The notes below the pieces were generated by a model that ran no database searches, had not been told where the DNA came from, and worked only from the letters and a program-made list of their open reading frames with translations. Below, one piece after another: positions 54,576 to 62,788 of a DNA stretch of 64,000 nt. Source of the DNA: an uncultured Alistipes sp. (GTDB lineage Bacteria; Bacteroidota; Bacteroidia; Bacteroidales; Rikenellaceae); contig CALVCS010000003.1 of the NCBI GenBank assembly GCA_944326035.1, forward strand, positions 310,001 through 374,000, read 5' to 3'. A program made the translations under genes and the position numbers. Every line of letters begins with the position of its first letter. Within the stretch, counting starts at the first letter, position 1.

Positions 54576-54758
54576 TTATTTGATTTCGCGGTGAATGGTT
54601 ACTCGTTTCAGAATCGGATTGTATTTTCTACGTTCCATCCGATCGGGCGTGTTCTTTTTGTTTTTGGTGGTGATGTAGCGTGACATGCCCGGCATGCCGC
54701 TCTCCTTCTGTTCGGTGCATTCCAGAATCACCTGAACGCGGTTACCTTTTTTTGCCAT
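54576..54758 (-). CDS. rpmG: Ribosomal protein L33
   Basis: 60 residues: [18 protein letters not shown], then [23 protein letters not shown] with core [10 protein letters not shown] and the C-terminal [11 protein letters not shown]. Only one Cys, so it is the zinc-independent (C-minus) form. 18 bp after rpmB, 9 bp before DUF4295. Confidence 0.95.
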   Translation of the reverse strand: MAKKGNRVQVILECTEQKESGMPGMSRYITTKNKKNTPDRMERRKYNPILKRVTIHREIK

Positions 54759-54776
54759 TTCTCGAGAGTGTTAATT

Positions 54777-55010
54777 TTAGTAGACCTTTTTGGGAGCTGC
54801 GGCTTCTTTCAGGGCAACGGCCAGTCCTTTTTTATTGATCGTTTTCATTCCGGAGGTACTTACCTTCAGCGTTATCCACCGACCTTCTTCTTCATTCCAG
54901 AAGCGTTTGGTTTTGAGGTTCGGGTTAAAACGCCTTTTGGTTTTCTTGTTCGAGTGAGAGACGTTGTTGCCCACTTGCGCCGTCTTACCCGTGATTTCAC
55001 ACATTTTCAT
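54777..55010 (-). CDS. rpmB: Ribosomal protein L28
   Basis: 77 residues beginning MKMCEITGKTAQVGNNVSHS, the L28 signature, followed by KTKRRFNPNLKTKRFW and a C-terminal Lys/Ala segment. First gene of rpmB-rpmG-DUF4295 with a full-consensus promoter. ACCAAA lies 8 bp before the start codon. Confidence 0.96.
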   Translation of the reverse strand: MKMCEITGKTAQVGNNVSHSNKKTKRRFNPNLKTKRFWNEEEGRWITLKVSTSGMKTINKKGLAVALKEAAAPKKVY

Positions 55011-55052
55011 ACGAATCGTTTGGTTTAATTGTGGTTATTCCAAAAGGAGCGA

Positions 55053-55084
55053 CAAAATTAGTGTTTTTTTTGAAAAATAGCAAA
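55053..55084 (-). promoter_or_regulatory. rpmB promoter
   Basis: Minus strand: -33 TTTG (55081-55084), 20-bp spacer, -7 TAATTTTG (55053-55060). Confidence 0.75.
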
Positions 55085-55112
55085 CTTTTCGCGGAATACT
55101 GTGCGGGAAAAT

Positions 55113-56609
55113 CTATTTCTCGGCCTTGGTAGCGTGGTTGGCGGGGGTATAGGCTCCCTCCAGGGGCTTGCTGTCGGAGATCATCAGCAGCAGATCACCC
55201 GGCTGGAGTGTCGTTTTACCCGTGGGCACGAAATAGTGATCATCGCGTTGGACCATCACCACCAGGGTGTGTTCCGGGATATTGAGGTGGATTAGCGAAT
55301 CGCCTTCGGCGAGCATTTCGGGGGTGACTTCAATCTCCGACATGGTGGATTTGATCTGTTCAGGGAGTTCGATGTCGCCGAACGATTTGCGTTTTTCGCC
55401 TTCGGGGATGCCCAAGCCCAATAATTGTGCGATGTAGTTGATGGTCGTGCCTTGGAGCAGCAACGACAGGATGGTGATGAAAAAGACGATATTGAACATC
55501 ATCTGGGCGTGTTCGATACCGGCCAGCAGCGGATAGGTGGCGAAGATGATCGGGACGGCTCCACGCAGCCCCACCCAGGAGACGAACAGTTTGGCTTTGG
55601 CGGTCATGCCTCGGAAGGGCAGCAGGCTGAGCCATACGCCGATCGGGCGGGAGATCAGGATGAGGGCGCCCCCGATCAGCAATCCGGTTCCGGCCACTGA
55701 CAGCACTTGACGCGGGCTGACCAGCAGCCCCAAGGTCAGGAACATGATCAGCTGGCTGAGCCAGGCGAATCCGTCGAAAAAGATTGTAATGCTTTTTTTG
55801 TGGACGATTTTATGGTTGCCGACGACCAGTCCGGTGATATAGACGGCCAGGTAGCCGTTTCCTTTGAGCAGGTCGGTGACCGAGAAGACGAAAAAGACGT
55901 AAGCCAACAACAGAATCGGGTAGAGGGATTGGTTGTCGATGTCGAGGCGGTTGAGCATGAGGATGGCCAGCCGTCCCAACAGAAAACCGGCTAAGGCCCC
56001 GACGGAGAGTTGGATGAGCAGCATCAGGATCGATTGTCCGAAGCTCATCTCGCCGGATTGGATGATCTGGATCAGCAGGATCGTGAGCATATAGGCCATC
56101 GGGTCGTTGCTTCCGCTCTCCAGTTCCAGCATGGGCCGCAGGTTTTGTTTGAGTTTGAGGCCTTTGGATCGCAGGATGGAAAACACCGAAGCGGAGTCGG
56201 TGGAGGACATCACGGAGGCCAACAGGAGGGATTGGGCGAGGGTCAGGTTGGGGGTACCCGGCAGGAAATGGGTGATGCCATAGATGATTCCTCCGGTCAG
56301 AAAGGCGGTCAGAATCACCCCGACCGTCGCCAAGACGATGCCTTGAGGGGCGATGGGTTTGATTTCGGCGTATTTGGTGTCCATCCCTCCGGAGAAAAGG
56401 ATGATGCTCAGGGCCATCATGCCGATGAACTGGGCGATGGCCGGGCTATTGAATTGGATGCCCAGACCGTCGCTGCCGAACAGCATCCCCACGCCGAGGA
56501 ACAACAACAGCATGGGAACGCCGAACTTGTAGCCGGTTTTCCCAGCCAAAATGCTCATAAACAGGAGAATCGATCCCACTAATAAAATATTCCCTGTGTC
56601 GAGTACCAT
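55113..56609 (-). CDS. NhaP2-like K+/Na+:H+ antiporter (CPA family) with RCK_C domain
   Basis: 498 residues. About 12 membrane segments cover residues 5-390. LESGSNDPMAYML holds the Asn-Asp pair typical of electroneutral CPA1 antiporters. ASVMSSTDSASVFSILRSKGL is the unwound-helix ion-binding region, with core SSTDSASVF. The C-terminal ~90 residues form a TrkA_C/RCK_C regulatory domain (LIHLNIPEHTLVVMVQRD ... TTLQPGDLLLMISD), as in NhaP2/CvrA. Likely role: K+ or Na+ efflux and pH balance. It has its own -7 box upstream. Confidence 0.9.
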   Translation of the reverse strand: MVLDTGNILLVGSILLFMSILAGKTGYKFGVPMLLLFLGVGMLFGSDGLGIQFNSPAIAQFIGMMALSIILFSGGMDTKYAEIKPIAPQGIVLATVGVILTAFLTGGIIYGITHFLPGTPNLTLAQSLLLASVMSSTDSASVFSILRSKGLKLKQNLRPMLELESGSNDPMAYMLTILLIQIIQSGEMSFGQSILMLLIQLSVGALAGFLLGRLAILMLNRLDIDNQSLYPILLLAYVFFVFSVTDLLKGNGYLAVYITGLVVGNHKIVHKKSITIFFDGFAWLSQLIMFLTLGLLVSPRQVLSVAGTGLLIGGALILISRPIGVWLSLLPFRGMTAKAKLFVSWVGLRGAVPIIFATYPLLAGIEHAQMMFNIVFFITILSLLLQGTTINYIAQLLGLGIPEGEKRKSFGDIELPEQIKSTMSEIEVTPEMLAEGDSLIHLNIPEHTLVVMVQRDDHYFVPTGKTTLQPGDLLLMISDSKPLEGAYTPANHATKAEK

Positions 56610-56728
56610 ACGCGCGTATCCTGTTTTAAAGGTGATGGGTGGGGGCGACGAAGGGGTGTGAACCTCGTTTCAGTCGCTTCACTCCGTCAGAAAACGTAAG
56701 AAAGGCCACAAATCGTTTGCCATAGTGC

Positions 56729-56736
56729 CAAAGATA
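56729..56736 (-). promoter_or_regulatory. Antiporter gene promoter -7 box
   Basis: Minus-strand TATCTTTG, 119 bp before the start codon. Confidence 0.5.
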
Positions 56737-56864
56737 CGTAAAAAAGCGAAAAACTGAAAAGGGAATTTTCAGTCTTTGAAACGCTTTCCGGCGGTGCCGG
56801 GGATGAGGATTCCCATGCTTGGAAATGATGCTATGGGAAACGTATGTCGGATAGGGGCGCGAGT

Positions 56865-58118
56865 CTATTCGGGCTTCAGCAAGCCTTTGAGATAGAGTCT
56901 CAACAGGTTGAGGGTAAAGGATGAGGCTCGCTGAATGTTTTCCGACCGTAGGGAGGAGAAGCGCCGTTTAAAGGCATAGACTCCGTTCGGGGTGGCCAGC
57001 GCCATCCAGACCGTTCCGACCGGTTTTTCGGGCGACCCTCCGTCGGGACCGGCGACCCCGGTCGTCGAGAGGCCGTAGGTGGCTCCGGTGGCCCGGCGGA
57101 CGCCTTCGGCCATCTGTTCGGCTACAATTCGGCTGACAGCTCCCTCACGGGCCAGCGCTTGAGAATCGACGCCTAAAACGGCGGTTTTCACCTCATTGGC
57201 ATAGGAAACGACCCCTCCGCGGAAATAGGCGGAGGCGCCGGCATGCGCCGTGAAACGGTGGGCGATGTTGCCTCCGGTGCACGACTCTGCGGTAGCGACG
57301 CTCTCCTGATGTTCGATCAGCAGGGCTCCGGTCGCCTCTTCCAGCGAGGTCTCTCCATAGCCGACGATATACGCGGGGATCAGCTTTTCGAGGCGGGCGA
57401 ATTGTTCGTCGATTTCGGCCGCGGCGTGCGGATCGTCGGTTTCGTACACCGACAACCGTAAGCGGATGCCCAGGGCGCTGGGCAGGTAGGCCAGATGCAG
57501 ATGAGGGGGCAGGGCCGCTTCCCAAGGTGCGATGGTTTCGGCCAGCATCGATTCGGCCAATCCGAAGGTGATGGCGGTTTTGTGGAGGTTACGGGGCAGG
57601 GCGAAATGGGCCTGCAGACGGGGCAGCACTTCGTTTTTGATCAGCTCTTTCATCTCGAAAGGAACGCCGGGCAGCGAGATCAATACTTTCCCGTCGAGGT
57701 CGAACCACATGCCGGGGGCGGTGCCGTTGCGGTTGGGCAGCATGGTGCATTCGTCCGGTAACAGGGCCTGTGATTGATTGAGTTCGTTGAATACCAGCCC
57801 GCGGGCTTCGATCATCTCTTTCACCCATCGAAATGCCTCTTCGTTGCGGACCAGCTTCATGGAAAACATATCGGCTAAGGTTCGCTTGGTGATATCGTCT
57901 TTGGTGGGGCCCAGACCGCCGGTGGTCAAGACCAGTTCGGCACGTGTCAAGGCGTTTCGGATAGCCTGTTCGATCTCCTGTGCCCGGTCGGCGACGGAAA
58001 CAATGCGGCCGATACGGATCCCGGCATCGCCTAACGTACGGCCCAGCCAGGCGGAATTGGTGTCGACGATTTGTCCGATGAGGATCTCATCGCCGATGGT
58101 AATGATTTCTGCAACCAT
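56865..58118 (-). CDS. cinA: CinA: MoCF-like domain plus nicotinamide-nucleotide amidohydrolase
   Basis: 417 residues. The N-terminal half is the molybdopterin-binding-like (COG1058) domain with MVAEIITIGDEILIGQIVDTN (core IGDEIL and DTN) and LTTGGLGPTKDD. The C-terminal half is the PncC amidohydrolase with ATAESCTGGNIAHRFT, YFRGGVVSYANEVK and STTGVAGPDGGSPEKPVGTVW (core TGVAGPDGG). The full-length form recycles NMN to nicotinic acid mononucleotide and may also hydrolyse ADP-ribose. Follows pyrD by 48 bp. Confidence 0.93.
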   Translation of the reverse strand: MVAEIITIGDEILIGQIVDTNSAWLGRTLGDAGIRIGRIVSVADRAQEIEQAIRNALTRAELVLTTGGLGPTKDDITKRTLADMFSMKLVRNEEAFRWVKEMIEARGLVFNELNQSQALLPDECTMLPNRNGTAPGMWFDLDGKVLISLPGVPFEMKELIKNEVLPRLQAHFALPRNLHKTAITFGLAESMLAETIAPWEAALPPHLHLAYLPSALGIRLRLSVYETDDPHAAAEIDEQFARLEKLIPAYIVGYGETSLEEATGALLIEHQESVATAESCTGGNIAHRFTAHAGASAYFRGGVVSYANEVKTAVLGVDSQALAREGAVSRIVAEQMAEGVRRATGATYGLSTTGVAGPDGGSPEKPVGTVWMALATPNGVYAFKRRFSSLRSENIQRASSFTLNLLRLYLKGLLKPE

Positions 58119-58166
58119 GTTTCTTGATTTTAGGGTAAAAAAAAGAGGCGCCGGGCCCCTTCTTAT

Positions 58167-59621
58167 TTATGCTTCTGGTTTATGGTCGGTAGGTGTGGGT
58201 TGGGTCGGATCCGGGGCCTCCGGAGCCTCTGGAGCAGATGGCTCGGGGGTGAGTGCCGTGGAGGTCGGCTCGCCCGATGTGTTGGAGGTTTCGGCAGGTG
58301 TGTTGGTGGCTTCGATCGCTAACGAGGTGTCTGCCATGGGGGACTTCGACGTCTGGGGTATTTCTGTCGGTTTCTCGGAGACGGCCGTTGCATCCGTTCC
58401 TTCGGAGGGTAGGGCGTCAACCGTTCCCGTTGTCCCGGTCGATGCGTGCATTTCCGTCGTTTTTGTCGCTTGAGACGAGAGGGTTGCTTCGCTCTCCGCG
58501 GCTTCCGTCCTCTGGGTTTCCGGGGCTTTGGTTGTTTTAGCCTCTTGGATGGTGGCGGCTTGTTCAGCGCGTTGCTTGAGTCGTTTGCAAATTTTGCGGA
58601 CAAAACCGGGACCGTTGTAGATGAAGCCGGTATACACTTGAATGAGGCAGGCACCGGCATCCAGCATGGCTAGGGCATCGTCGGGGGTCATGATACCGCC
58701 CACGCCGATAATCGGGAAATTGCCCTGCGTTTTTTCGTGAATATAACGGACGATTTCTAAGGAGCGTTTCGTGAGGGGTTTGCCGCTCAAACCGCCTTTG
58801 CCGATATGTTCGATGACCTCGGGCGAGGTTTGCAGGCCTTCCCGAGAGGTGGTGGTGTTGGTGGCGACGATGCCGTCGATGCCGCATTCCATCATGACGT
58901 CGATCATATCGTCGATCTGCGCTTGCGTCAGGTCGGGCGATATCTTCAGTAAAATGGGTCGATATTGGTTTTGGCCCCGACGGAACTCAACCAGGCCGCG
59001 CAGAATCTGGTGCAGGTTGTCTTTGTCCTGAAGGTGGGCCAGGTTGGCGACGTTGGGACAACTGACATTGATGACGAAATAGTTGACATATTCGTACAGC
59101 CGGCGGAACAGCCGCAGATAGTCGGCCGGTGCGGCTTCGTTGGGGGTCAGGGTGTTTTTGCCGAGATTCCCGCCCAACAAGGTGGTAGGTTTGTGTCGAT
59201 AGGGGTCGTACCAATTACGGCGCCGCAGGTTGCGTACGGCATTTTCCAGACCGTGGTTGTTGAAACCCATGCGATTGATGAGCGCCTGATCTTTCGGCAG
59301 CCGGAAGAGACGCGGTCGGGGATTGCCCGGTTGCGGTTTCGGGGTGATCGTGCCCACTTCCACAAACCCAAAGCCCAAGGCCGCGATTTCATCATACACT
59401 TCGGCGTCCTTGTCGAACCCGGCCGCCAGCCCGATGGGGTTCGGGAAACGCAGACCGAAGACTTCGCGTTCGAGCGAGGGGTGACGTACCGTAAAACAGG
59501 CTCTCATCAACAAACGGCCTCCCGGAATGTAGTGGATGATCCTTAACATCCCTACAATCAGATGGTGAATGGTTTCGGGTGCGATCTTGAACAGCAGCGG
59601 ACGAAGTAGATGTTTATACAT
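58167..59621 (-). CDS. pyrD: Dihydroorotate dehydrogenase (class 2) with long C-terminal tail
   Basis: Oxidises dihydroorotate to orotate, passing electrons to quinone. The catalytic part spans about residues 1-345. The N-terminal membrane-associating helices (HLLRPLLFKIAPETIHHLIV) mark class 2. Next come the FMN-barrel motifs GLAAGFDKDAE, VGTITPKPQPGNPRPRLFRL, NRMGFNN, FVINVSCPNVAN and GVGGIMTPDDALAML. After IYNGPGFVRKICKRLKQR the chain continues for about 130 residues of Thr, Ala, Glu, Pro and Ser with almost no hydrophobics. That tail is not part of the family and looks disordered. Usual length is about 340. Confidence 0.92.
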   Translation of the reverse strand: MYKHLLRPLLFKIAPETIHHLIVGMLRIIHYIPGGRLLMRACFTVRHPSLEREVFGLRFPNPIGLAAGFDKDAEVYDEIAALGFGFVEVGTITPKPQPGNPRPRLFRLPKDQALINRMGFNNHGLENAVRNLRRRNWYDPYRHKPTTLLGGNLGKNTLTPNEAAPADYLRLFRRLYEYVNYFVINVSCPNVANLAHLQDKDNLHQILRGLVEFRRGQNQYRPILLKISPDLTQAQIDDMIDVMMECGIDGIVATNTTTSREGLQTSPEVIEHIGKGGLSGKPLTKRSLEIVRYIHEKTQGNFPIIGVGGIMTPDDALAMLDAGACLIQVYTGFIYNGPGFVRKICKRLKQRAEQAATIQEAKTTKAPETQRTEAAESEATLSSQATKTTEMHASTGTTGTVDALPSEGTDATAVSEKPTEIPQTSKSPMADTSLAIEATNTPAETSNTSGEPTSTALTPEPSAPEAPEAPDPTQPTPTDHKPEA

Positions 59622-59724
59622 GCCTGAAGGGTTCTGGTGGATACGCTCAATGGGAAACCGTCGAAAATTGCCTGTAGCTTCATGTGGCCGACTGTGATTT
59701 CATGCGGCCGCTTGTGTCCCTCTC

Positions 59725-59834
59725 AGCCGACCTATGGGTGCCGTTATAACCTGTGGCCCTGTTAGCTGACCTATGGATGCCGTCACAACCTGTGGCCTGT
59801 TAGCGTCCCTATGGGTACAACTTGCGGTCCTGTC
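59725..59834. repeat. Degenerate ~38-bp tandem repeats in the pyrD leader region
   Basis: Units at 59725-59763 and 59764-59801 share agc-GACCTATGG-TGCCGT and AACCTGTGG-CCTGTT; a third, more decayed copy is at 59802-59834 (agcg-tccctatgggt-caac). Shorter TGTCGCAACC/TTCGGTCCTGTCG echoes continue to about 59860. Nothing else is seen in 59622-60021. Confidence 0.7.
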
Positions 59835-60021
59835 GCAACCTTCGGTCCTGTCGATCGATCTGTGGGTGCTGTCAACCAGCCATTGGTTTCTTGCCGTCAA
59901 CCCATGCCTCCTTGTAGTCAAACAGGAACTCCTTTCAGTCTACCTGTTACTTTATGCAGTGCACCTCGGGTTTCGTCGACCAACGGGTGGCTACCGTTGG
60001 CAAATCTGCGGTTTCTGTCGG

Positions 60022-60029
60022 CAAAGGTA
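60022..60029 (-). promoter_or_regulatory. Candidate pyrD-cinA promoter -7 box
   Basis: Minus-strand TACCTTTG. If used, transcription starts near 60015 and leaves a leader of almost 400 nt containing the tandem repeats. Confidence 0.5.
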
Positions 60030-60135
60030 ATAATAATTTTTTGGCTTTGTGTCGCATGGGGTGCGGATCGCCTGATGATGAGTCTCTTTGCCGCTCATCT
60101 GCTGTGCCTCCGAACCCGGTCAATGAGCCGGTCGT

Positions 60136-61176
60136 TTAGAAGAACTCGGTTCGATAGTCGTAATGGTTACGCCACTCTTCGAACGCGCCCGGATGGGTTT
60201 TCAGAAAACGGGAGTGGCGTTCGATATCGAAATAGGCCGGCATGGTGTCGTTTAACGTTTCCCAGCTGAGGGTCGTATCCGGACGCGTCGGATGGACTTC
60301 GCTGGGATACCACCCCTGCAGAGGAAGCGAAAAGTGACGACTGATGGCCTCGACTACATCGGCTGTGCCGGCCGCTTTCCCCTGTCGGCTGTATCCGGCG
60401 ATGTGGGGGGTGGCGAAGGTGACGTTTTGGAGCAGTTCCCGATTGATATTGGGTTCGTGGTTCCAGGTGTCGATGACACTACGCGTGACGATGCCTTGAC
60501 GGATTGCCTGCAAGAGAGCCTCGTCGTCGAGAACCGCCCCCCGGGACGAGTTGATGAAGATCGATCCGGGCTTCATCTGGGCAAAAAAGGCTTCGGAGGC
60601 CATGCCTCGGGTTCGGTCGGGGCCGGATTCGATCAGAGGGGTGTGCAGCGTGACGATATCGCATTGAGGCAACATCTCTTCCAACGGCAGGTAGGGTAAG
60701 GTGGGATTGTCGCGTTTCTTGGGGGGATCACACCCCAATACCCGAAAACCGAAATGTTCCCCATATTGATAGATAAGGGAGCCGACGTTTCCTACTCCGA
60801 CGACCCCTAAGGTTTTTTCGGCGGGCGTCCAGCCCTCTTCGCGGGCCAGGGTGGAGAGAGCCCCCATGACATATTGCAAAACGGCCCGGGCGTTGCAGCC
60901 GGCAGCGGTGGCCACTTCGATGCCGTGTTGGGCACAGTACGCCAGGTCGATGTGATCGTGTCCGATGGTGGCTGTAGCGATCATCTCGACGGAGGAGCCC
61001 TCCAGAAGCTGGCGGTCGCAACGGGTGCGGGTACGCGTAATGATGACCTGGGCGTCGCGCACGTCGTCCGGGGTGATGGCGCTGCCTTTCAGGTAGCGCA
61101 TGTGGGCGTAGGGTTCCAAGACCCCTTTCAGATAGGGAATGTCGCAATCGGCTACGATGCGAAGCAATTTATTCAT
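60136..61176 (-). CDS. pdxB: Erythronate-4-phosphate dehydrogenase
   Basis: Second step of DXP-independent-of-PdxS vitamin B6 synthesis: oxidises 4-phosphoerythronate using NAD+. 346 residues from ATG 61176 (MNKLLRIVADCDIPYLKG); the frame continues upstream but with implausible sequence. D-2-hydroxyacid dehydrogenase fold: TRTRTRCDRQLL, the Rossmann motif VVGVGNVGS, DPPKKRDN, catalytic-region NSSRGAVLDDEALL, and ATPHIAGYSRQGKAAGT with the catalytic His. The C-terminal PdxB dimerisation region (REAFFDIE-like YFDIERHSRFL) separates it from simple 2-hydroxyacid dehydrogenases. Confidence 0.9.
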   Translation of the reverse strand: MNKLLRIVADCDIPYLKGVLEPYAHMRYLKGSAITPDDVRDAQVIITRTRTRCDRQLLEGSSVEMIATATIGHDHIDLAYCAQHGIEVATAAGCNARAVLQYVMGALSTLAREEGWTPAEKTLGVVGVGNVGSLIYQYGEHFGFRVLGCDPPKKRDNPTLPYLPLEEMLPQCDIVTLHTPLIESGPDRTRGMASEAFFAQMKPGSIFINSSRGAVLDDEALLQAIRQGIVTRSVIDTWNHEPNINRELLQNVTFATPHIAGYSRQGKAAGTADVVEAISRHFSLPLQGWYPSEVHPTRPDTTLSWETLNDTMPAYFDIERHSRFLKTHPGAFEEWRNHYDYRTEFF

Positions 61177-61330
61177 GGTGTGTGTCAGTAAGATCGGTTG
61201 TCGGCAGAGCCGGAATAGGGACCTTATACGTCTGCGAGGGGAGCGTCGAGGGGGTCCGATCGTGGTTGGGCGACGCCGTAAATGTAAACATAACTTTTCG
61301 GATAGTGTTCGCTCGGGGGCGGGATTCTCG

Positions 61331-61369
61331 AAAAACCCCCGTTCTGTCGACCAAACGTCAGAACGGGGG
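61331..61369 (-). terminator. Strong hairpin with T run upstream of pdxB
   Basis: The arms cccccgttctg (61336-61346) and cagaacggggg (61359-61369) form a perfect 11-bp GC-rich stem; on the minus strand it runs into TTTTT. It lies 160 bp before pdxB and no minus-strand gene is seen upstream of it, so it could be the end of a small RNA or an attenuator. The rest of 61177-61594 shows no gene. Confidence 0.75.
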
Positions 61370-61594
61370 ACACCCAACTTAATGTATTGATTATGAAAAT
61401 GGACTCCCGTCCTCATTCTCGCAACGATGGCGGGAATCTGTGGGTATAACGAGAATCGGGGGGCTTATATTGTGGGTGGGGCGTACGAAGCCTCCGAGCA
61501 GCACACAGACGATCGAGAAACCCGACCTTGGAGTGGGCCAGACTCGATGTATGCCGTAGAGGGTGACGATTCCGACGGGATTCGGGTCGGAACG

Positions 61595-61625
61595 GTTGGA
61601 AAGCGACAAGTTTATGTTATCTTTG
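61595..61625 (+). promoter_or_regulatory. Promoter of the arginase-family gene
   Basis: GTTG (61595-61598), 19-bp spacer, -7 TATCTTTG (61618-61625), 39 bp before the ATG. Confidence 0.65.
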
Positions 61626-61664
61626 CACGCAAATTGCTCTGTGAGCTATCAATAGGCGAAATGT

Positions 61665-62720
61665 ATGGAAAATACGATGCACTCCTTTCATCCCGATGAC
61701 CCGGGGGTAGCCAATGGTCACTATTTCGGTTTGCCGTTTACGGCGGAGGAGTCGGAGTTGGTGTTGTTGTCGGTGCCCTGGGAGGTGACCACCTCGTATG
61801 GCAAGGGGACACTCCAGGCTCCGCAGGCCATTATGGATGCTTCGTTGCAGGTGGATCTCTATGATTTGCACTATCCGGAAGGGTGGAAACGGGGCATCGG
61901 GACCCTCGAGGTCGATCGCAAATGGGCAACGCTCAGCGATCGGTTGCGGGGCGATGCCGAAGCGATCATGGAAGAACTCGCGTGGGGCGGTTCGATCGAT
62001 ACCCCCTCCATGCAACGCAAGCTGCAACGTGTCAATGAAGGCTCGCAGCAGTTGAATGCGTATGTATATGCGCAAGCGACGCAATGGCTCGATCGCGGAA
62101 AGATCGTCGGGCTGGTCGGTGGAGATCATAGTGTGCCGCTGGGGTTGATCCGGGCGGTGGCCGAACGGCATCCGGGGGTGGGGGTCCTGCACGTCGATGC
62201 CCATGCCGATCTGCGAAAGGCCTATGAAGGATTTACCTATTCCCATGCTTCGATTATGTACAATGTGCTGCAAGAGGCGCCGGGGGTTTCGGGGCTGGTG
62301 CAGGTGGGAATACGCGATGTGGGCGAAGGCGAATGTCGCCTGGCCAGCGAAGACGATCGGATCCGCCAATTTACCGAAATCGCTTTAAGCGAGGCCGAAT
62401 GCAGTGGCGAAAGTTGGCAGAGTGTCTGTCGGCGGATCATCGAAGCCTTACCGCAGAAGGTCTACATCAGTTTCGATATCGACGGGCTTTCACCCGATAA
62501 TTGCCCCCACACGGGTACGCCGGTCCCGGGCGGGTTGAGTTTTCGTCAGGCGGTCTATTTGCTGGATCGTTTGGCCTGTTCCGGCCGTCGGGTGGTGGGG
62601 TTCGATTTGTGTGAGGTCTCTCCTTCTCCGCAGGCCGGGGATGAATGGGATGCCAATGTGGGCGCTCGTATGTTATATAAATTGTGTAACTTTACCTTAC
62701 TCTCTTCCCAACGCGGATAG
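61665..62720 (+). CDS. Arginase/agmatinase/formimidoylglutamase-family hydrolase
   Basis: A 351-residue ureohydrolase-fold protein. Binuclear Mn ligands are GLVGGDHSVPLG (His), VLHVDAHADLRKAYEG (Asp, His, Asp) and YISFDIDGLSPDNCPHTGTPVPGG (Asp, Asp), followed by VGFDLCEVSP. The TGTPVPGGLS loop is agmatinase-like. The N-terminal ~100 residues are longer than in E. coli agmatinase. Agmatine, arginine and formimidoyl-glutamate cannot be told apart by reading. No hut or spe genes adjoin it. Confidence 0.82.
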   Translation: MENTMHSFHPDDPGVANGHYFGLPFTAEESELVLLSVPWEVTTSYGKGTLQAPQAIMDASLQVDLYDLHYPEGWKRGIGTLEVDRKWATLSDRLRGDAEAIMEELAWGGSIDTPSMQRKLQRVNEGSQQLNAYVYAQATQWLDRGKIVGLVGGDHSVPLGLIRAVAERHPGVGVLHVDAHADLRKAYEGFTYSHASIMYNVLQEAPGVSGLVQVGIRDVGEGECRLASEDDRIRQFTEIALSEAECSGESWQSVCRRIIEALPQKVYISFDIDGLSPDNCPHTGTPVPGGLSFRQAVYLLDRLACSGRRVVGFDLCEVSPSPQAGDEWDANVGARMLYKLCNFTLLSSQRG

Positions 62721-62788
62721 GCCCGAATCCCGCATGCATCAACCGTACGATCCGGAGCGGGACCCCCGGATCGGCCATCGAACGCATT

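Noticed and set aside
59725..59834. CRISPR-like array
   Set aside because: The repeat units are contiguous and degenerate, without unique spacers or nearby cas genes.
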